From positions 1 to 64,000 of the forward strand of contig CAZVTR010000005.1 of assembly GCA_964630305.1 (NCBI GenBank): a stretch of DNA of 64,000 nt. The letters are read 5' to 3'. The position numbers were made by a program, and so were the translations under genes. Under the pieces are notes generated by a model. It saw only the letters and a list, made by a program, of their open reading frames with translations. It had not been told where the DNA came from and did no database searches. Within the stretch, counting starts at the first letter, position 1. Each line of letters begins with the position of its first letter. Positions 7,998-17,209 of the stretch are shown here, in pieces. Origin of the DNA: JAKPPT01 sp964630305 (GTDB taxonomy: Bacteria > Spirochaetota > Spirochaetia > Treponematales > UBA12059).

Positions 7998-9572
7998 TTA
8001 TTCTTCTTGAATTACAGTTCCCCGAACGGTAACAAATGAGCGCATTACCTTTATAAAAAGTTCGAGTGTGTCTTTGCTTTGATTGAGCGAAGCAATGAGT
8101 TCTCGGTTGTGAAGTCCTCCAATTGTCCGGATATTGCTTAAAATATCAGGATTAGGCTTTCGCTGGTCATTGAGGAGATCATTGATTGCTAAATACAGCA
8201 TTAAAAAAAGTCCTGATTCATCTTCGCAAATCTCATTTGCTTCGGAGTTAATTTCATCGATAATCTTTTGGAGGAATTGACTGATATCCTTACCATGTTT
8301 CATTTCGTCCACATACCGTTTGATTGAAACTATGGTCGATCGTCCCGTTCCTTTAAGGTTGCGTTCAAATGCACGTATCCGATTCATTGTTTTATCACAC
8401 TGATAGACGAGATTAGCAAGATTGTTTTGAAAGCTTTTATTATCGAAATATCCTTCAATGAGAATTTTTTTTATAATATCACGAATTTCTGTGTCATACT
8501 TGTTTTGAACAAAAGTTTTTAAAATACTCAAGGGACGAATATGGGTAAAGTGAAATGGCGTATCTTGACTGATACGGAGGTTGGTTTCTTCATTGTATTC
8601 TTCGACAGGAATAATCTGTGTGTTTGCAAATAATTTTTGAATGTCTTTATTGACAGTCATTTCTCGCATTTCCCGCTGCAGCTTATTTCTGACTGTTTCA
8701 AAATTTTCAGTAATGCGAATTTTGTAGTTTAAAAAAGTGTTCTGGCGTTCATGAAGCAAATTAGGCGTATATTCAGAATTCTTTTTTGCGAGACGTACCA
8801 GCGTTAAGAGTACTACTCCGCTTAACTTGTAATTTAAGAATTTATTGAGAATGTTACAGATTTTTTGAAGTGCTTCGAGGTTCCCTGTGCTTTCGGGGTG
8901 TATTTTGCCAAGAAGCAATCCCAAATTATTAATGAGCTGCGGTGTAAAAAGAAAATTATTCAAAAGGTAGTGAATATCAATAAGCTCATTCTCAAGGTGC
9001 TCAGCTTCACAGGGTTGGGGATTATAGGCATAGTCTTTTTGTGTAAGGTTAACTCCTGGATCAAAAAAGCTTAAAACTCGCTCCCAGTCAAAGCGGCAGA
9101 TTTCAACAAAACATTGCAGCTGAAATATTTCTTCATTAATTTTATTGCTGTCAAGCTGGTCCAGTTTTTGAATAAGTTTTTGAAAATCTTGATTGAGTTT
9201 TTCTACTTCCTGATCTAACATCACGGCATTTTCAAGTTTTGATTTTATATTTTCTGGCAAGAACTCAGATTTGAGTTCAAGCACTTCATCGGGTAAATGC
9301 ATGTCTATGACATAATCGATAAACTTTTTTGACATGCGGATATCGGGGTGGCCAATACTGTGGTCAGATAAATCAATGAGAGGACGCAGCGCAGACACAA
9401 ATAGAAAAAGGTCTTTAGCAAAGTCTGTGGTTATTAGGTGATTGTGGATACTGTAATAATGGAGATCTTTTTGTAATAGAATTTTATTAAGTCTCCGAAC
9501 TTCTTGATATGATGGGTCGTTAAATTTGAGTAAACTTTTAAAAAACTCAATAATTTTTTTGAAAAAATTCAT
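7998..9572 (-). CDS. spirochaetal helical protein of DUF5312 type, function unknown
   Basis: About 524 residues, mostly amphipathic alpha-helix with many Leu, Ile, Lys, Glu and Asn, without signal peptide or membrane segment. I recognise it only as the kind of large conserved spirochaetal protein labelled DUF5312 (moderate certainty) and know no function. The open frame extends to a GTG at 9608, but that codon lies inside a likely -35 box (TTGTGA), so ATG 9572 (MNFFKKIIEFFKS) is the better start. It is divergent from cheR and upstream of purF by 28 bases, so it may lead the purine operon. Confidence 0.75.
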   Translation of the reverse strand: MNFFKKIIEFFKSLLKFNDPSYQEVRRLNKILLQKDLHYYSIHNHLITTDFAKDLFLFVSALRPLIDLSDHSIGHPDIRMSKKFIDYVIDMHLPDEVLELKSEFLPENIKSKLENAVMLDQEVEKLNQDFQKLIQKLDQLDSNKINEEIFQLQCFVEICRFDWERVLSFFDPGVNLTQKDYAYNPQPCEAEHLENELIDIHYLLNNFLFTPQLINNLGLLLGKIHPESTGNLEALQKICNILNKFLNYKLSGVVLLTLVRLAKKNSEYTPNLLHERQNTFLNYKIRITENFETVRNKLQREMREMTVNKDIQKLFANTQIIPVEEYNEETNLRISQDTPFHFTHIRPLSILKTFVQNKYDTEIRDIIKKILIEGYFDNKSFQNNLANLVYQCDKTMNRIRAFERNLKGTGRSTIVSIKRYVDEMKHGKDISQFLQKIIDEINSEANEICEDESGLFLMLYLAINDLLNDQRKPNPDILSNIRTIGGLHNRELIASLNQSKDTLELFIKVMRSFVTVRGTVIQEE

Positions 9573-9581
9573 ATAAAGTAT

Positions 9582-9610
9582 ATTGTATTCAAAATTATTA
9601 ATTTTCACAA
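9582..9610 (-). promoter_or_regulatory. probable promoter of the DUF5312 gene
   Basis: On the minus strand TTGTGA (9610-9605), a 17-base spacer and TACAAT (9587-9582) end 9 bases before ATG 9572. No Shine-Dalgarno is present, so the mRNA would have a 5' leader of only about two to three bases. Confidence 0.5.
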
Positions 9611-9682
9611 GAACATTTTTTAAGATTGACCCGATACTCTATATGAATTAAAATTAAACTGATAGGCGGCAGTAGATTTTTT

Positions 9683-10489
9683 ATGAATAATATATTAAGT
9701 GATGCTGATTTTGAATTGTATCGAAAACTCATTTACGATGAAAGCGGTATCCATTTTTCTGCTACAAACCGGGCAATCCTTGAAAGCCGGCTGGCAGAAC
9801 GATTGCGCGAGAAAAAACTGCAGAACCTTCGAGAGTACTATCAAATTATTATTTCTGACAAAGATGAGCTAAAAGTACTGCTTGATTCCGTTACTACTAA
9901 TTTAACTCGGTTTTTTAGGAACCAAGGGCATTTTGATGCTCTTGAGCATCATGTGATACCGGAGCTCATGAAACAGAAAAAAGAAAAAACATTAAAAATC
10001 TGGAGTGCCGGTTGTTCTACAGGCGAAGAACCGTATTCAATTGCAATGTTGCTGGAAGATAAGCTGCCTTCGGGCTGGACCTATCAGATAACGGCAAGCG
10101 ATATAAGTCTTAAATCACTCATGGTTGGCAAAGAGGGCTTCTATCCAGAAACGAGGATACAGGGAGTACCTGAACCATATCTGGCACGATTTTTTGAGAA
10201 ATTGCCTAATGGTTTTCAAGTCAAAGATTCAATAAAAACTAAAATAACCTTCGATTACCATAACTTGAAGCATGATTCTTCACAGAGAAATCTTGATGTT
10301 GTATTTTGCAGAAATGTATTAATTTATTTTGATGAAGCTGCACAAAAGGCAACAGTAGAGCGCTTTTGGCAGGCAATGGCAGATAAATCGTTTTTATTTA
10401 TCGGACACTCAGAAAGTCTATTTGGCATGAATACAAAGTTTGAGTTTGTAAAAACCGATTGGACGTGCTTATACCGTAAATGGCTTTGA
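9683..10489 (+). CDS. cheR: chemotaxis protein methyltransferase CheR
   Basis: Methylates glutamates on chemoreceptors using S-adenosylmethionine, for adaptation. 268 residues: an N-terminal helical domain (about 1-80, with SRLAERLREKKL) and a Rossmann-like catalytic domain with the SAM-binding segment IWSAGCSTGEEPYSIAMLL, then ITASDIS and the conserved DVVFCRNVLIYFD. No C-terminal TPR or receptor-tether extension. GGCGGCAG upstream can serve as ribosome site. cheB follows after 43 bases in the same direction, giving an adaptation pair as in other treponemes. Confidence 0.96.
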   Translation: MNNILSDADFELYRKLIYDESGIHFSATNRAILESRLAERLREKKLQNLREYYQIIISDKDELKVLLDSVTTNLTRFFRNQGHFDALEHHVIPELMKQKKEKTLKIWSAGCSTGEEPYSIAMLLEDKLPSGWTYQITASDISLKSLMVGKEGFYPETRIQGVPEPYLARFFEKLPNGFQVKDSIKTKITFDYHNLKHDSSQRNLDVVFCRNVLIYFDEAAQKATVERFWQAMADKSFLFIGHSESLFGMNTKFEFVKTDWTCLYRKWL

Positions 10490-10532
10490 AATACTATACA
10501 GTTGTTTTAGATAGAAAAGTGTTGGAGGTTTT

Positions 10533-11660
10533 GTGGGAGAGCCCATTTCTGTATTGATTGTTGATGATTCTGCACTGATGCGTAACCTCATTGCAAAAAT
10601 CATAGAGGCAACACCAGGTCTTGTTGTTGCAGATAAGGCAATGAATGGTCTCTTTGCATTGCAAAAAATTCCCCGCTGTAATCCAGATGTTATTGTGCTT
10701 GATCTGGAAATGCCTGAAATGAATGGGATTGAATTTCTTAAAGAACGGCGCAAGCTTGGAATAGAAATTCCCGTAGTGATTCTTTCCAGTATAGCAAAAC
10801 GTGGTGCGCAAATAACCATGGAAGCATTGGCGCTTGGGGCATCGGATTTTATTACAAAACCTTCCGGCTCAATTTCCACGGATATTCATACGGTAGCTGG
10901 TGAACTGGTGCGCATGCTGGTAGCATATGGCAGTCAGTATCAGCGTGTCAAAGGAAAAGAGCCGCCCCATTACTGTTTTGACATGCCTGAGCGTATGTTT
11001 GAAATTGCGGTATATGGAGAGCCAGCAAAGAAAATAGAACCGCAGCAGCCTGTTCAGCCTGTGCGTCAGCCTGGTAATACCGAGATTGTTGCAATAGGTA
11101 TCTCTACCGGCGGTCCTAATGCGTTAAGAGAGCTTCTTCCGCAACTACCTGGAGATATAGGAGTGCCCATAGTGGTAGTTCAGCATATGCCTCCAGGTTT
11201 TACGGAAGAATTTGCCAATAGTTTGAATAAGATTTGTCAAATGGAAGTAAAAGAAGCTAAAGAAGGAGATATCCTGAAGCCTAATAGAATCCTTATAGCG
11301 CCAGGCGATTACCATATTGCGGTTGAAAAAAAGAGCCTCGCGGGCATTGTTCATATTCATCAGGATCCGCCTGAAAATGGGCACCGCCCTAGTGCCGATG
11401 TTTTGTTCCGTTCAGTAGCGCAAGAATATAAAAATCGTGCCCTCGGAGTAATAATGACTGGTATGGGGAAGGATGGTGCTCGAGAATTGGGCAGTATTAG
11501 GCGGGAAGGCGGTATCACGCTGGGACAGGATGAACAAACCAGTGTTGTCTATGGCATGCCTAAAGTTGCTTTTGAGTTAGGACATGTTCAGGAACAACTG
11601 CCGCTCAATAGTATGGCAAAAAGAATCTATGAACTTGTGAAAACTAAACGGGAATTATAG
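10533..11660 (+). CDS. cheB: chemotaxis response regulator protein-glutamate methylesterase CheB
   Basis: Removes methyl groups from chemoreceptors. It starts with GTG; GGAGG lies 5 bases upstream. Residues about 5-122 are a receiver domain with Asp11/Asp12 and phosphoacceptor Asp57 (VLDLEMPEMNG) and Lys in FITKPSG. A Pro/Gln-rich linker leads to the esterase domain with the Ser-His-Asp triad in GISTGGPNAL, VQHMPPGF and TGMGKDGA. All key residues are present. The next gene converges after only 8 bases. Confidence 0.96.
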   Translation: MGEPISVLIVDDSALMRNLIAKIIEATPGLVVADKAMNGLFALQKIPRCNPDVIVLDLEMPEMNGIEFLKERRKLGIEIPVVILSSIAKRGAQITMEALALGASDFITKPSGSISTDIHTVAGELVRMLVAYGSQYQRVKGKEPPHYCFDMPERMFEIAVYGEPAKKIEPQQPVQPVRQPGNTEIVAIGISTGGPNALRELLPQLPGDIGVPIVVVQHMPPGFTEEFANSLNKICQMEVKEAKEGDILKPNRILIAPGDYHIAVEKKSLAGIVHIHQDPPENGHRPSADVLFRSVAQEYKNRALGVIMTGMGKDGARELGSIRREGGITLGQDEQTSVVYGMPKVAFELGHVQEQLPLNSMAKRIYELVKTKREL

Positions 11661-11668
11661 TTGACAGC

Positions 11669-11893
11669 TTATGCCTGAATTACTTCTGTAACTGAAGGCA
11701 CCTGTTTTTTAAGATAGGTTTCAACAGTTTGTTTAATAGTCATTAACGAGTATGGGCATGAGCCGCAGGCACCGGTCATGCGTACTTTTACTTTTCCGTC
11801 TTCACTGCAAGAAACAAACTCAATATCGCCACCATCAGCCATCAGCATAGGGCGGATATCCTGAATAGCTCGCTTTATTGCATCTATATCCAT
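11669..11893 (-). CDS. NifU C-terminal-domain Fe-S scaffold protein
   Basis: A 74-residue NifU_C/Nfu-type domain starting MDIDAIKRAIQDIRPMLMADG. The CxxC pair in TGACGSCPYS would hold a bridging [4Fe-4S] cluster for transfer to client enzymes. I choose ATG 11893 because GGAG lies upstream; the longer frame from 11914 adds seven residues without a ribosome site. Clients could include the Fe-S enzymes nearby, PurF and the glycerol-3-phosphate dehydrogenase subunits, but that is inference. Confidence 0.92.
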   Translation of the reverse strand: MDIDAIKRAIQDIRPMLMADGGDIEFVSCSEDGKVKVRMTGACGSCPYSLMTIKQTVETYLKKQVPSVTEVIQA

Positions 11894-12035
11894 AGTTCGT
11901 GCTCCATTGTGCATTATGGTTTAAGTACTGTAAATCTACTCAAACAAGGTAAGGAGGTCAAGCTATAAGTATAGAATCATACAATAAAACATGCTATACT
12001 GCCTGCAAGTATAAATAGAGGGAGAAAGGATTCTC

Positions 12036-12791
12036 ATGAGCCGCATAATTGTATTTGTCAACCAGAAAGGCGGAGTCGGAAAAACCACAACGGCATTGAA
12101 CCTTGGTGCGTATATAGCACTTTCGGGTAAAAAGGTTTTACTGGTTGATTTTGATCCACAGGCTAATTTAACAAGCGGTGTTGGTTTAAGCGGTAAAACA
12201 AAAAATGTTTATAAAGTATTAACGGGTGCCTGTTCTCTTGATGAAGCTATTATGCAGACAGAGTTATTAAACCTTTATGTGCTTCCTTCATCTATTGATT
12301 TATCTGGTGCAACGGTAGAACTAGTAGAACGTGAAGATAGAAACTATTTACTTAAAAATTTATTAGAGCCTATAAAAGATAACTATGATCTCATACTCAT
12401 CGATTGTCCTCCTTCTCTTGGAGTGCTTACCTTGAATGGTCTCTGCGCTGCACAGGAAGTAATTATTCCGCTGCAATGTGAGTATTTTGCACTGGAAGGA
12501 CTTTCATTGATTTTACAGACAATAAAACTTGTACAAAAAAGTTTTAATAAAGAATTAAAAATCTCAGGTATTGTATTTACTATGTATGATTCCAGAACCA
12601 ATTTGGCTCAGGATGTGGTTTCTCAGGTTACGGGTTATTTTGAAGAAAAAGTTTATGAGACTATTATTCCAAGAAATGTACGCTTGTCAGAAGCGCCTTC
12701 TCATGGTAAACCCATTTGTCTTTATGATAATTCATGTGTTGGTGCTAAGAGTTATGCAAAATTAGCAGATGAGGTGCTTGCTCGTGGGTAA
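12036..12791 (+). CDS. parA: chromosome-partitioning ATPase ParA (Soj)
   Basis: A 251-residue MinD/ParA ATPase that drives chromosome or origin segregation with ParB. The deviant Walker A motif KGGVGKTTT is at residues 10-18, followed by the DFDPQAN and LIDCPPSLG motifs. There is no N-terminal DNA-binding extension, as expected for the chromosomal Soj type. A TATACT -10 box at 11995-12000 and Shine-Dalgarno GGGAGAAAGG precede it. It overlaps parB by 8 bases (GTGGGTAA). Confidence 0.95.
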   Translation: MSRIIVFVNQKGGVGKTTTALNLGAYIALSGKKVLLVDFDPQANLTSGVGLSGKTKNVYKVLTGACSLDEAIMQTELLNLYVLPSSIDLSGATVELVEREDRNYLLKNLLEPIKDNYDLILIDCPPSLGVLTLNGLCAAQEVIIPLQCEYFALEGLSLILQTIKLVQKSFNKELKISGIVFTMYDSRTNLAQDVVSQVTGYFEEKVYETIIPRNVRLSEAPSHGKPICLYDNSCVGAKSYAKLADEVLARG

Positions 12792-13662
12792 AAGCGGTGG
12801 TCTAGGCAAAGGTTTACATGCGCTCATTCCTCAAGATGTTTTGGATGATGAAGATTCAGCTTCAAGTGTTGTTACGCTGCCTCTGGAATCAGTAGAACCA
12901 AATCCTGAGCAGCCTCGAAAACAATTCGATGAACAGGCGTTGCAAGAGCTGGCTGATTCTATCCGAAAGCATGGTGTGATACAGCCGATCATTGTTGAGC
13001 GTATTAATGAAAAGTACAGGATTGTTGCCGGAGAGCGGCGCTGGAGAGCTTCAAAACTGGCTGGCTTGAGAGAAATACCTGCGCTTGTACGGGAATATGG
13101 CAGAGAAAAACGTTTGGAAATAGCCTTAATTGAAAATATTCAGCGTGAAGATTTAAATCCCATCGATGAAGCTGAAGCATACAGGCAGATAATCGAAATT
13201 ACCAATATAACACAAGATGAACTCGCTGAACGAGTCGGTAAAAGCCGCCCAGCGGTTGCAAATGCACTGAGGCTGCTCAATTTGCCGGAGTTTGCAAAAG
13301 AATCGCTGAGAAATGGCTCCATTACAGCTGGTCATGCACGAGCAGTACTCAGCGTGCTTGAAAATGCAAAACGGGAAGAACTTTTAAAAAAAATTATCAA
13401 TGAAGGTTTATCAGTGCGGGAAGCAGAACAGCTTGCTTCGTCAATGAACACAGCAAGAACGGTAAAATCTGGATCCGCCGCTCAAAAGAAAATAGCGCAG
13501 GAAGATGCCGATCTGGAACATATACGGCAGGTCTTGATAGAAAAACTTGGCACGAGAGTTACAATTAAGGGTTCTCAGAAAAAAGGAGTGATATCATTTG
13601 AATACTACTCGCTGGAGGATCTCAATAGACTCTATGCTCTGCTCTGTGGAGAGCAAGAATAA
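12784..13662 (+). CDS. parB: chromosome-partitioning protein ParB (Spo0J)
   Basis: Binds parS sites and spreads as a CTP-dependent clamp, working with ParA. I start it at GTG 12784 (MGKSGGLGKGLHALIP), which is the family start and has GAGG 10 bases upstream; ATG 12769 would add five residues. The N-terminal CTPase/ParB domain contains VVAGERRWRA and ALIENIQREDLNPIDEA; a helix-turn-helix follows (TQDELAERVGKSRPAVANALRLL), then a C-terminal dimerisation region. Length 292 residues. No obvious parS site was recognised next to it by eye. Confidence 0.95.
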   Translation: MGKSGGLGKGLHALIPQDVLDDEDSASSVVTLPLESVEPNPEQPRKQFDEQALQELADSIRKHGVIQPIIVERINEKYRIVAGERRWRASKLAGLREIPALVREYGREKRLEIALIENIQREDLNPIDEAEAYRQIIEITNITQDELAERVGKSRPAVANALRLLNLPEFAKESLRNGSITAGHARAVLSVLENAKREELLKKIINEGLSVREAEQLASSMNTARTVKSGSAAQKKIAQEDADLEHIRQVLIEKLGTRVTIKGSQKKGVISFEYYSLEDLNRLYALLCGEQE

Positions 13663-13784
13663 GAGATATTGATTACTGCATAAAATAAACTATACTTATC
13701 ACTATGCATCAATAATAAGCGATGTTTTTACTTTATATTAATAAAATGTTCTTCCTGTGAACTAGAATGGTAGTGAGGTATAGT

Positions 13785-14873
13785 ATGAAAAAAATAGGTA
13801 TTCTTTGTTTAGTTATTTTGCTTGCAGCATGTGTAACCACGAAACCCGACGAGAAAACGTTTGTGGGTGTTGAAAAACAAGAACTTCCTGATGAATTCAA
13901 AGGAAATCCCGATCAAACCAATACTAGTTCGGCCGATACTTCGACTCAGCAGGAAGATGGTGGCACAGTACAGCCAGATCAGGAAGGTGCAATACAACCA
14001 GTTCCGGAGGATACTGGTGAACCACCTGTTCAGGAAGGTGCTGACAAAACACAGGAAGCTAGTGAAGAAATAATAGTAGTCACAGAATCTGACACAGAAG
14101 TCACAATTGTACTAGATGAATCAGAGGATCAGGATGCTGTTGTTGTAGAAACACAGAGTAATGCTGTTTCGGTTCCGGAAACTTCACTGGTTACAATACG
14201 AAGTACCGATGCTGAGCGCTTAGGTGTTATTTTTGCAGATATGTTTGCACTTAGAAATTATGAAAATATGCTTAAAACTGCAAATACACTTGATGTAACG
14301 CAGGTAATCATACTGTGCAATTCGAATAATCAAGCAGTCTATACTGAACTGTTTTTAAAATTGCAGGATGCCGCAATAAAATTTTATTTGTTGTTTTCTG
14401 ATTATATGGTTTTTTATAGAAATCGTGAGATTATAAAAAATAACTCATCAATTAAAGGCGTTATTTTCTGGTATGAATATTGGAATTTTATTCAATTCAA
14501 CTATAAATCCAGGACAGAGTCATTTGAAGAGTACCTGAAACAGTTAAATATTGTTTCTGCAACAGCAAAACAATATGGTCTCATGTGCTATACAATTGTC
14601 GACTGGTTTACAATAGATGAACTAAAACAGATACTTGCATTCCCTCTCCTTGGTTTGCTCCTTGCTGTTAATGATAAACGAATAGGCATAGCGGAATACA
14701 TTGATACGAATATACAGCTCGTTCGTTCAACTGGGATCCCAGTATATTGGGGCATTTTTTTAAATTATAAACCTGGATACAATATGAATACGGGGACAGA
14801 CAATGATGTCATTAAGCTCATGAAGCTGTACCGTGACGATCCTCGGTTTCAAGGAATTATTTTTTTGTATTAG
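13785..14873 (+). CDS. predicted lipoprotein with acidic linker, unknown C-terminal domain
   Basis: Starting at ATG 13785 (GAGG upstream), the 362-residue protein has a lipoprotein signal MKKIGILCLVILLAAC with lipidation at Cys16. Residues about 20-125 are a Gln/Glu/Asp/Thr/Pro-rich low-complexity linker. The last ~220 residues look globular and alternate hydrophobic strands with helices (VTQVIILCNSNNQ, IKGVIFWYEYWNF, GLMCYTIVDWF, IPVYWGIFLNY), which could be a TIM-barrel-like fold, but I do not recognise the family. It would be displayed on the periplasmic side of a membrane or on the cell surface. Confidence 0.8.
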   Translation: MKKIGILCLVILLAACVTTKPDEKTFVGVEKQELPDEFKGNPDQTNTSSADTSTQQEDGGTVQPDQEGAIQPVPEDTGEPPVQEGADKTQEASEEIIVVTESDTEVTIVLDESEDQDAVVVETQSNAVSVPETSLVTIRSTDAERLGVIFADMFALRNYENMLKTANTLDVTQVIILCNSNNQAVYTELFLKLQDAAIKFYLLFSDYMVFYRNREIIKNNSSIKGVIFWYEYWNFIQFNYKSRTESFEEYLKQLNIVSATAKQYGLMCYTIVDWFTIDELKQILAFPLLGLLLAVNDKRIGIAEYIDTNIQLVRSTGIPVYWGIFLNYKPGYNMNTGTDNDVIKLMKLYRDDPRFQGIIFLY

Positions 14874-14903
14874 CTGCTGTAAGGTTACAGTAGACCTCGA
14901 CTA

Positions 14904-14928
14904 AAAATACTAATTTTGCTAGTATTTT
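14904..14928 (+). terminator. terminator after the lipoprotein gene
   Basis: A perfect 9-bp stem AAAATACTA/TAGTATTTT with a 7-base loop, ending in T residues. AT-rich but well placed before purD. A separate short palindrome, CTGTAAGGTTACAG, lies just before it at 14877-14890. Confidence 0.55.
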
Positions 14929-14982
14929 CTCATATTTGTATATGCTAACAGTTCAAGTAACCCTAAAGTAGTAAGGAAAACC

Positions 14983-16236
14983 ATGAAAACACTGATTCTT
15001 GGAAATGGTGCCCGTGAGCACGCTTTAGCATGGGCAAACGCTAATAGCAAAAGAAATAGCGGATTGTTTTGTCTTCCAGGTAATGCCGGAACTATGGATA
15101 TTGCATTGAACATTCCAGGCAGTGTAACCAATATTCCATTTATCGTTTCTATGGCTAAACGTTCAGAAGCTAAAATTGTTGTTGTTGGTCCTGAGACTCC
15201 GCTGGCATTAGGCGTTGTTGATGCCTTGAGAGATAATGGCATCCTCGCATTTGGTCCTGAACAGCGTTCTGCACAATTAGAATCAAGCAAAATGTTTGGC
15301 CGTGAGCTTGCACAACGCGCTGGAGTTCCTACGGCAGTATCCAAGTACTGTAAGTCTGTTCAAGATGTGATGGATTTTGTAAAAAGCAATGCGGGTAAAA
15401 AGATCGTTGCAAAAAAAAGCGGATTAGCAGCCGGTAAAGGCGTGTTAGAATCCGATAACCCTGATGAAATAAAGCAGTTTGCAGAACATGTTATACAGGA
15501 AGAACAAGATTCTATAGTAATGGAATCGTATCTCACTGGCTATGAGCTTTCGATATTTGCCATTTTAGATGGCCAGGACTACCTTTTGCTTCCTGCATGC
15601 GCTGATCATAAAAAAGCTTTTGAGGGAAACAAAGGACCTAATACAGGCGGTATGGGCGCTGTATGCCCGATTCCATCTGCTGATTCAAAATTACTTGGTA
15701 TAATAGAAGACACCATCATACAGCCGACAATTAGCCAGATGAAAAAAGAACAGCTCATGTACAGCGGAGTTTTATTCTTTGGCATAATGGTAACCAGTGA
15801 AGGGCCAAAATTGCTTGAATATAATGTGCGTTTTGGTGATCCAGAAACCCAATCATTGCTGCCATTGCTCAATTGTGATATTGCAGACCTTTTAGAGGCA
15901 GCAGTGACCCATAGCATAAAAGGATTTCACTGCGAGTTTGCAGATAAAACAGCAGTTGGCATTACTATTGCCGCACCAGGTTATCCTGGCACTTATGAGA
16001 AAGATATTCCAGTAGATGCTCTTCCAAAAACTAATAAGAAAACATTATTGTTTCATGCTGGGACGACAATTGACAGAGCTGGAAAACTCTATACCGGTGG
16101 CGGCCGCTGTTTTACCGCTGTCGGTATTGGTCATGACTATTTTGAAGCACATGCTGATGCGCTTGAGCTTGCTTCAAAGGTAAAGTTCAATGGTGCCTGG
16201 TATCGTCATGATATTGGGAAATTCTTCTTTGAATAG
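14983..16236 (+). CDS. purD: phosphoribosylamine-glycine ligase (GAR synthetase)
   Basis: Second step of purine synthesis, joining glycine to the unstable PurF product. 417 residues: N-terminal domain starting MKTLILGNGAREHALAW, then an ATP-grasp domain with KKSGLAAGKGV, the central loop HKKAFEGNKGPNTGGMGAVCP and metal-binding EYNVRFGDPETQ. Full length with all family motifs. AAGGA lies 5 bases upstream. It stands 7 kb from purF-purM-purN, so the pathway is split between loci. Confidence 0.97.
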   Translation: MKTLILGNGAREHALAWANANSKRNSGLFCLPGNAGTMDIALNIPGSVTNIPFIVSMAKRSEAKIVVVGPETPLALGVVDALRDNGILAFGPEQRSAQLESSKMFGRELAQRAGVPTAVSKYCKSVQDVMDFVKSNAGKKIVAKKSGLAAGKGVLESDNPDEIKQFAEHVIQEEQDSIVMESYLTGYELSIFAILDGQDYLLLPACADHKKAFEGNKGPNTGGMGAVCPIPSADSKLLGIIEDTIIQPTISQMKKEQLMYSGVLFFGIMVTSEGPKLLEYNVRFGDPETQSLLPLLNCDIADLLEAAVTHSIKGFHCEFADKTAVGITIAAPGYPGTYEKDIPVDALPKTNKKTLLFHAGTTIDRAGKLYTGGGRCFTAVGIGHDYFEAHADALELASKVKFNGAWYRHDIGKFFFE

Positions 16237-16246
16237 CTCTTGGCTC

Positions 16247-17014
16247 TTATTGCTCATATAGCTTAGTTTCTAGCCAGGAGTAGACTGCTGTAATGCGGTT
16301 TTGCAATGATGAAATGTATCTCTCACTAATTCCTGGAAATACAAGCGGCCGAACGCTCATGACAGCATAAAACAGTATGCCTTCGTCGGTTTGTATAGCT
16401 AGATAACGCAAGAAGAGGCGCTTAGGTTGAATAATAGGAACAATACCATAGACAACAGTGGAAACATTATGTGCAGTACTAGTAATCCAGTTGGTGCCGC
16501 TCTGTAATGTAACAGTATAAGCAATGCCGCCCAGTGTGGCATCTTTTTGCCACATCATATAGCTTGCTTGCGCGGGCATCGAAGTAAAGACAGGATCGCT
16601 CAGCTTTTTTTTCTCTTGCAGATTATTAATGAGCCATGATTCTTCATACAAAACACGGATCTTTTTTTTGCTATTGGAGTAGTAGGTTATTCCTTGCATA
16701 CTGCCTGCTGCATGCAGAATAGTAAAGAGTTTATTCATTGCTATTTTACCCGGATAGAACATGAGCGCTTCAATAGCAAAATCCGGCTTTTCTTGCTGGA
16801 TGGCAGCATGTATGCGTTGTGCTTCTGGGTGCTTAGGAAGTAATGTCAGACTGATGGTTCCTGTTTTATCAGGTGCTAAAGTATTTTCTATCTTGACCGG
16901 TTTAGATGAAACCTGTACCAATCCAGTATACTGATTGAGGGGTTGCCCAAAAGCTAGCGGTTGTATGTACATGAGGATAGCAAGCGCTGTTGCAATATAA
17001 AATGGTTGTTTCAT
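16247..17014 (-). CDS. exported protein of unknown function
   Basis: 255 residues with a cleavable Sec signal (MKQPFYIATALAILMYIQPL, probable cut after AFG). The mature part is mostly beta-strand in pattern (SKPVKIENTLAPDKTGTISL, GGIAYTVTLQSGTNWITST) and contains no motif I recognise; periplasm or envelope is the likely site. It is convergent with purD, ten bases apart. There is no Shine-Dalgarno; the promoter -10 ends six bases before the ATG, so the mRNA is probably leaderless. Confidence 0.75.
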   Translation of the reverse strand: MKQPFYIATALAILMYIQPLAFGQPLNQYTGLVQVSSKPVKIENTLAPDKTGTISLTLLPKHPEAQRIHAAIQQEKPDFAIEALMFYPGKIAMNKLFTILHAAGSMQGITYYSNSKKKIRVLYEESWLINNLQEKKKLSDPVFTSMPAQASYMMWQKDATLGGIAYTVTLQSGTNWITSTAHNVSTVVYGIVPIIQPKRLFLRYLAIQTDEGILFYAVMSVRPLVFPGISERYISSLQNRITAVYSWLETKLYEQ

Positions 17015-17020
17015 GTTGTC

Positions 17021-17049
17021 AGTATATAAAAAAAATATGTCCGTGTCAG
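17021..17049 (-). promoter_or_regulatory. promoter of the exported-protein gene (leaderless type)
   Basis: Minus strand: CTGACA (17049-17044), 17-base spacer, TATACT (17026-17021), then exactly six bases (GACAAC) and the ATG at 17014. Both boxes match five of six consensus bases. Confidence 0.75.
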
Positions 17050-17209
17050 GTAACAGTTTTTATAATCTAGAGTGCGTTAGATGTACGGGCGCTGTGGCAT
17101 GGGCAAACAACCTTGCTTGAATTTTTTATAGGTATACTGCACAATATGGCCAATGTATCTTAGCAATATATTAATATATGCTTAATACTATTTTAATGTA
17201 GAGGTTACC

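Noticed and set aside
9573..9608. GTG start at 9608 for the DUF5312 gene
   Set aside because: The codon lies in the likely -35 box and has no Shine-Dalgarno; ATG 9572 gives a more typical N-terminus.
14877..14890. CTGTAAGGTTACAG palindrome as a purine regulator site for purD
   Set aside because: It lies before the terminator of the previous gene and no copy was seen before purF, so there is no support for a shared operator.
17166..17179. ATATATTAATATAT palindrome as a phosphate-control site
   Set aside because: A perfect AT palindrome in AT-rich DNA is expected by chance, and no Pho-box half-sites accompany it.
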